Below are positions 57,501 to 64,000 of a stretch of DNA of 64,000 nucleotides, one piece after another. The DNA comes from Caprella mutica (taxonomy: Eukaryota; Arthropoda; Malacostraca; Amphipoda; Caprellidae). The translations under genes were made by a program, and so were the position numbers. Under the pieces are notes generated by a model. The model worked only from the letters and a program-made list of their open reading frames with translations. It ran no database searches and was not told the DNA's origin. The number at the start of each line of letters is the position of its first letter. The stretch's first letter is position 1. The stretch covers positions 1 through 64,000 of the forward strand of contig CANNZV010000934.1 in NCBI GenBank assembly GCA_947561585.1, read 5' to 3'.

Positions 57501-60500
57501 AATGTGTTTCAATGGATAGAAAGCGTTTCAATGTGTTTCACTAGCTAGAAATTGTTTCAATGTGTTTCAATGGATAGAAAGCGGTTCAATGTGTTTCAAT
57601 GGATAGTAAGCGTTTCACTAGCTAAAAAGCGTTTCAATGTGTTTCACTAGCTAGAAAGCGTTTCAATGTGTTTCAATAGATAGAAAGCGTTTCAATGTGT
57701 TTCACTAGCTAGAAAGCGTTTCAATGTGTTTCAATAGCTAGAAAGCGTTTCAATGTGTTTCACTTGCTAGAAAGCGTTACAATGTGTTTCAATGGATAGA
57801 AAGCGTTTCAATGTGTTTCAATGTATAGAAAGCGCTTCAATGTGTTTCAATAGCTAGAAAGCGTTTCAATGTGTTTCAATAGCTAGAAAGCGTTTCAATG
57901 TGTTTCAATGGATAGAGAGCGTTTCAATAGATAGAAAGCGTTTCAATGTATTTCAATGGATAGAAAGCGTTTCAATGTGTTTCAATGGATAGAAAGCGTT
58001 TTAATGTGTTTCAATAGCTAGAAAGCGTTTCAATGTGTTTCAATGAATAGAAAGCATTTCAATGTGTTTCAATGGATAGAAAGCGTTTCAATGTGTTTCA
58101 ATGGATAGAAAGCGTTTCAATGTGTTTCAATAGATAGAAAGCGTTTCAATGTGTTTCAATGGATAGAAAGCGTTTCAATGTGTTTCAATAGCTAGAAAGC
58201 GCTTCAATGTGTTTCAATAGCTAGAAAGCGTTTCAATGTGTTTCAATAGATAGAAAGCGTTTCAATGTGTTTCAATGGATAGAAAGCGTTTCAATGTGTT
58301 TCAATAGCTAGAAAGCGCTTCAATGTGTTTCAATAGCTAGAAAGCGTTTCAATGTGTTTCAATAGCTAGAAAGCGTTCCAATGTGTTTCAATGGATAGAA
58401 AGCGTTTCAATGTGTTTCAATAGATAGAAAGCGTTTCAATGTGTTTCAATGGATAGAAAACGTTTCAATGTGTTTCAATAGATAGAAAGCGTTTCAATGT
58501 ATTTCAATGGATAGAATGTGTTTCAATGTGTTTCAATGGATAGAAAGCGTTTCAATGTGTTTCAATGGATAGAAAGCGTTTCAATGTGTTTCAATGGATA
58601 GAAAGCGCTTCAATGTGTTTCAATAGCTAGAAAGCGTTTCAATGTGTTTCAATGGATAGAAAGCATTTCAATGTGTTTCACTTGCTAGAATGCGTTTCAA
58701 TGTGTTTCAATGGAAAGAAAGTGTTTCAATGTGTTTCAGTGGATAGAAAGTGTTTCAATGTATTTCAATGGATAGAAAGCGTTTCAATGTGTTTCAATGG
58801 ATAGAATGTGTTTCAATGTGTTTCAGTGGATAGAAAGCATTTCTATGTGTTTCACTAGATAGAAAGCGTTTCAATGTGTTTCAATGGATAGAAAGCGTTA
58901 CAATGTGTTTCAATGGATAGAAAGCGTTTCAATGTGTTTCAATGGATAGAAACCGTTTCAATGTGTTTCAATAGCTAGAAAGCGTTTCAATGTGTTTCAA
59001 TGGATAGAAAGCGTTTCAATGTGTTTCAATGGATAGAAAGCGTTTCAATGTGTTTCAATAGCTAGAAAGCGTTTCAATGTGTTTCAATGGATAGAAAGCG
59101 TTTCAATGTGTTTCAATGGATAAGAAAGCGTTTCAATGTGTTTCAATGGATAGAAAGCGTTTCAATGTGTTTCAATGGATAGAAAGCGTTTCAATGTGTT
59201 TCAATGGATAGAAAGCGTTTCAATGTGTTTCAATGGATAGAAAGCGTTTTAATGGATAGAAAGCGTTTCAATGTGTTTCAATGGATAGAAAGCTTTTCAA
59301 TGTGTTTCAATGAATAGAAAGCGTTTCAATGTGTTTCAATGAATAGAAAGCGTTTCAATGGATAGAAAGCGTTTCAATGTGTTTCAATGGATAGAAAGCG
59401 TTTCAATGTGTTTCACTAGCTAGAAAGCGTTTCATTGTATTTCAATGGATAGAAAGTGTTTCAATGTGTTTCACTTGTTAGAAAGCGTTTCAATGTGTTT
59501 CAATAGCTAGAAAGTGTTTCAATGTGTTTCAATGGATAGAAAGCGTTTCAATGTGTTTCAATGGATAGAAAGCGTTTCAATGTGTTTCAATGGATAGAAA
59601 GCGTTTCAATGTGTTTCACTAGCTAGAAAGTGTTTCAATGGATAGAAAGCGGTTCAATGTGTTTCGATAGCGTTTCAATGTGTATCGATAGCTAGAAAGC
59701 GTTTCAATGTGTTTCACTAGCTAGAAAGCGTTTCAATGTGTTTCAATAGCTAGAAAGCGTTTCAATGTGTTTCACTAGCTAGAAAGCGTTTCAATGTGTT
59801 TCAAAAGATAGAAAGCGTTTCAATGTGTTTTACTAGCTAGAAAGCGTTTCAATGTGTTTCAATGGATAGAAAGCGTTTCAATGTGTTTCAATGGATAAAA
59901 AGCGTTTCAATGTGTTTCAATGGATAGAAAGCGTTTTAATGGATAGAAAGCGTTTCAATGTGTTTCAATGGATAGAAAGCTTTTCAATGTGTTTCAATGA
60001 ATAGAAAGCGTTTCAATGTGTTTCAATGGATAGAAAGCGTTTCAATGTGCTTCACTAGCTAGAAAGCGTTTCAATGTGTTTCAATGAATAGAAAGCGTTT
60101 CAATGGATACAAAGCGTTTCAATGTGTTTCAATGGATAGAAAGCGTTTCAATGTGTTTCACTAGCTAGAAAGCGTTTCAATGTGTTTCAATGGATAGAAA
60201 GTGTTTCAATGTGTTTCACTTGTTAGAAAGCGTTTCAATGTGTTTCAATAGCTAGAAAGTGTTTCAATGTGTTTCAATGGATAGAAAGAGTTTCAATGTG
60301 TTTCAATGGATAGAAAGCGTTTCAATGTGTTTCAATGGATAGAAAGCGTTTCAATGTGTTTCACTAGCTAGAAAGTGTTTCAATGGATAGAAAGCGGTTC
60401 AATGTGTTTCAATGGATAGAAAGCGTTTCAATGTGTTTCGATAGCTAGAAAGCGTTTCAATGTGTTTCACTAGCTAGTAAGCGTTTCAATGTGTTTCAAT

Positions 60501-63500
60501 AGCTAGAAAGCGTTTCAATGTGTTTCACTAGCTAGAAAGCGTTTCAATGTGTTTCAATAGATAGAAAGCGTTTCAATGTGTTTTACTAGCTAGAAAGCGT
60601 TTCAATGTGTTTCAATGGATAGAAAGCGTTTCAATGTGTTTCAATGGATAGAAAGCGTTTCAATGTGTTTCAATGGATAGAAAGCGTTTCAATGTGTTTC
60701 AATTGATAGAAAGCGTTTCAATGTGTTTCAATAGATAGAAAGCGTTTCAATGTGTTTCAATGGATAGAAAGCGTTTCAATGTGTTTCAATGGATAGAAAG
60801 CGTTTCAATGGATAGAAAGCGTTTCAATGTGTTTCAATGGATAGAAAGCTTTTCAATGTGTTTCAATGGATAGAAAGTGTTTCAATGTGTTTCAATGGAT
60901 AGAAAGCGTTTCAATGTGCTTCACTAGCTAGAAAGCGTTTCAATGTGTTTCAATGAATAGAAAGCGTTTCAATGGATAGAAAGCGTTTCAATGTGTTTCA
61001 ATGGATAGAAAGCGTTTCAATGTGTTTCACTAGCTAAAAAGCGTTTCAATGTGTTTCAATGGATAGAAAGTGTTTCAATGTGTTTCACTTGTTAGAAAGC
61101 GTTTCAATGTGTTTCAATAGCTAGAAAGTGTTTCAATGGGTAGAAAGCGTTTCAATGTGTTTCAATGGATAGAAAGCGTTTCAATGTGTTTCAATGGATA
61201 GAAAGCGTTTCAATGTGTTTCACTAGCTAGAAAGTGTTTCAATGTGTTTCAATGGATAGAAAGCGTTTCAATGTGTTTCACTAGCTAGAAAGCGTTTCAA
61301 TGTGTTTCAATAGCTAGAAAGCGTTTCAATGTGTTTCACTAGCTAGAAAGCGTTTCAATGTGTTTCAATAGATAGAAAGCGTTTCAATGTGTTTTTACTA
61401 GCTAGAAAGCGTTTCAATGTGTTTCAATGGATAGAAAGCGTTTCAATGTGTTTCAATGGATAGAAAGCGTTTCAATGTGTTTCAATGGATAGAAAGCGTT
61501 TCAATGTGTTTCAATAGCTAGAAAAGCGTTTCAATGTGTTTTAATGGATATAGAGCGTTTCAATGTGTTTCAATAGATAGAAAGCGTTTCAATGTATTTC
61601 AATGGATAGAAAGCGTTTCAATGTGTTTCAATGGATAGAAAGCGTTTTGATGTGTTTCAATAGCTAGAAAGTGTTTCAATGTGTTTCAATGGATAGAAAG
61701 TGTTTCAATGTATAGAAAGCGTTTCAATGTGTTTCAATGGATAGAAAGCGTTTCAATGTGTTTCAATGGATAGAAAGCGTTTCAATGTGTTTCAATAGCT
61801 AGAAAGCGTTTCAATGTGTTTCAATGGATTGAAAGTGTTTCAATGAGTTCCAATGGATAGAAAGTGTTTCAATGTGTTTCAATTGATAGAAAGCGTTTCA
61901 ATGTGTTTCAATGGATAGAAAGTATTTCAATGTGTTTCAATGGATAGAATGTGTTTCAATGTGTTTCAATGGATAGAAAGCGTTTCAATTTGTTTCAATG
62001 GATAGAAAGCGTTTCAATGTGTTTCAATGGATAGAAAGCGCTTCAATGTGTTTCAATAGCTAGAAAGCGTTTCAATGTGTTTCAATGGATAGAAAGTGTT
62101 TCAATGTGTTTCAATGGATAGAAAGTGTTTCAATGTATTTCAATGGATAGAAAGCGTTTCAATGTGTTTCAATGGATAGAATGTGTTTCAATGTGTTTCA
62201 ATGGATAGAAAGCATTTCAATGTGTTTCACTAGATAGAAAGCGTTTCAATGTGTTTCAATGGATAGAAAGCGTTACAATGTGTTTCAATGGATAGAAAGC
62301 GTTTCAATGTGTTTCAATGGATAGAAAGCGTTTCAATGTGTTTCAATAGCTAGAAAGCGTTTCTATGTGTTTCAATGGATAGAAAGCGTTTCAATGTGTT
62401 TCAATGGATAGAAAGCGTTTCAATGTGTTTCAATAGCTAGAAAGCGTTTCAATGTGTTTCAATGGATAGAAAGCGTTTCAATGTGTTTCAATGGATAGAA
62501 AGCGTTTCAATGTGTTTCAATGGATAGAAAGCGTTTCAATGTGTTTCAATGGATAGAAAGCGTTTCAATGTGTTTCAATGGATAGAAAGCGTTTTAATGG
62601 ATAGAAAGCGTTTCAATGTGTTTCAATGGATAGAAAGCTTTTCAATGTGTTTCAATGAATAGAAAGCGTTTCAATGTGTTTCAATGAATAGAAAGCGTTT
62701 CAATGGATAGAAAGCGTTTCAATGTGTTTCAATGGATAGAAAGCGTTTCAATGTGTTTCACTAGCTAGAAAGCGTTTCATTGTATTTCAATGGATAGAAA
62801 GTGTTTCAATGTGTTTCACTTGTTAGAAAGCGTTTCAATGTGTTTCAATAGCTAGAAAGTGTTTCAATGTGTTTCAATGGATAGAAAGCGTTTCAATGTG
62901 TTTCAATGGATAGAAAGCGTTTCAATGTGTTTCAATGGATAGAAAGCGTTTCAATGTGTTTCACTAGCTAGAAAGTGTTTCAATGGATAGAAAGCGGTTC
63001 AATGTGTTTCGATAGCGTTTCAATGTGTATCGATAGCTAGAAAGCGTTTCAATGTGTTTCACTAGCTAGAAAGCGTTTCAATGTGTTTCAATAGCTAGAA
63101 AGCGTTTCAATGTGTTTCACTAGCTAGAAAGCGTTTCAATGTGTTTCAAAAGATAGAAAGCGTTTCAATGTGTTTTACTAGCTAGAAAGCGTTTCAATGT
63201 GTTTCAATGGATAGAAAGCGTTTCAATGTGTTTCAATGGATAAAAAGCGTTTCAATGTGTTTCAATGGATAGAAAGCGTTTTAATGGATAGAAAGCGTTT
63301 CAATGTGTTTCAATGGATAGAAAGCTTTTCAATGTGTTTCAATGAATAGAAAGCGTTTCAATGTGTTTCAATGGATAGAAAGCGTTTCAATGTGCTTCAC
63401 TAGCTAGAAAGCGTTTCAATGTGTTTCAATGAATAGAAAGCGTTTCAATGGATACAAAGCGTTTCAATGTGTTTCAATGGATAGAAAGCGTTTCAATGTG

Positions 63501-64000
63501 TTTCACTAGCTAGAAAGCGTTTCAATGTGTTTCAATGGATAGAAAGTGTTTCAATGTGTTTCACTTGTTAGAAAGCGTTTCAATGTGTTTCAATAGCTAG
63601 AAAGTGTTTCAATGTGTTTCAATGGATAGAAAGAGTTTCAATGTGTTTCAATGGATAGAAAGCGTTTCAATGTGTTTCAATGGATAGAAAGCGTTTCAAT
63701 GTGTTTCACTAGCTAGAAAGTGTTTCAATGGATAGAAAGCGGTTCAATGTGTTTCAATGGATAGAAAGCGTTTCAATGTGTTTCGATAGCTAGAAAGCGT
63801 TTCAATGTGTTTCACTAGCTAGTAAGCGTTTCAATGTGTTTCAATAGCTAGAAAGCGTTTCAATGTGTTTCACTAGCTAGAAAGCGTTTCAATGTGTTTC
63901 AATAGATAGAAAGCGTTTCAATGTGTTTTACTAGCTAGAAAGCGTTTCAATGTGTTTCAATGGATAGAAAGCGTTTCAATGTGTTTCAATGGATAGAAAG
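36566..64000. repeat. 29-bp satellite array, roughly 940 copies, open at window end
   Basis: Continuous tandem array whose unit is GCGTTTCAAT, GTGTTTCAAT and GGATAGAAA (10+10+9 bp). The first two blocks are diverged duplicates of one 10-bp subunit. Main variants replace GGATAG by AGCTAG, CACTAGCTAG or AGATAG. Occasional 19-bp units lack one subunit and some 39-bp units have an extra one. The array contains multi-kilobase higher-order repeats. It has no open frame over 60 codons, because 29 is not a multiple of 3 and the unit contains TAG. It starts abruptly at about 36566 after unrelated AT-rich DNA and continues past the window. The size and layered homogenisation suggest a heterochromatic satellite block. 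Any centromeric role is untested. Confidence 0.97.

Noticed and set aside
36566..64000. Centromere with CENP-B-like boxes
   Set aside because: I see no match to the CENP-B box consensus in the 29-bp unit. Size and higher-order structure alone do not show centromere function.

Overview
This window looks like AT-rich, gene-poor nuclear DNA from an animal, most likely an arthropod and perhaps an insect. The evidence is the transposon mix (hAT, Tc1/mariner-like, Helitron-like and foldback-type elements), the lack of any bacterial gene organisation, and about half of the sequence being tandem repeats. I cannot name the species. I found no host protein-coding gene, rRNA or tRNA.

The only well-supported gene is a hAT-family transposase on the minus strand (16830-18299). 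It lies inside an apparently complete hAT transposon (15882-18628) with perfect 18-bp terminal inverted repeats and a perfect 8-bp target duplication. Nearly every other open frame over 60 codons is a by-product of minisatellites whose unit length is a multiple of three (18, 21 or 24 bp), and several start at TTG rather than ATG.

Left part (1-36.5 kb): eleven unrelated minisatellites (units 18/19, 21, 24, 23, 14, 21, 20, 32, 24, 20 and 46 bp) are scattered between transposon remnants. The remnants include four copies of one TA-flanked MITE family (one nested in another), a second TA-type MITE back to back with a decayed Tc1/mariner-like inverted duplication, four copies of a Helitron-like repeat rich in AGGTCA nuclear-receptor half-sites, and three foldback-type elements. 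The foldback elements have termini made of short tandem repeats and are flanked by 8-9 bp duplications. Two further minisatellites sit inside inverted-repeat brackets.

Right part (36.57-64 kb, running off the window end): one continuous array of a 29-bp unit, itself two 10-bp subunits plus a 9-bp tail, with roughly 940 copies. It has layered higher-order structure. Variant markers recur at exactly 3,806 bp, and other blocks recur at about 1.1, 3.35, 5.42/5.48 and 14.9 kb.

The main story is repeat biology: how foldback-type elements, minisatellites and a megasatellite-like block coexist and expand in gene-poor chromatin.
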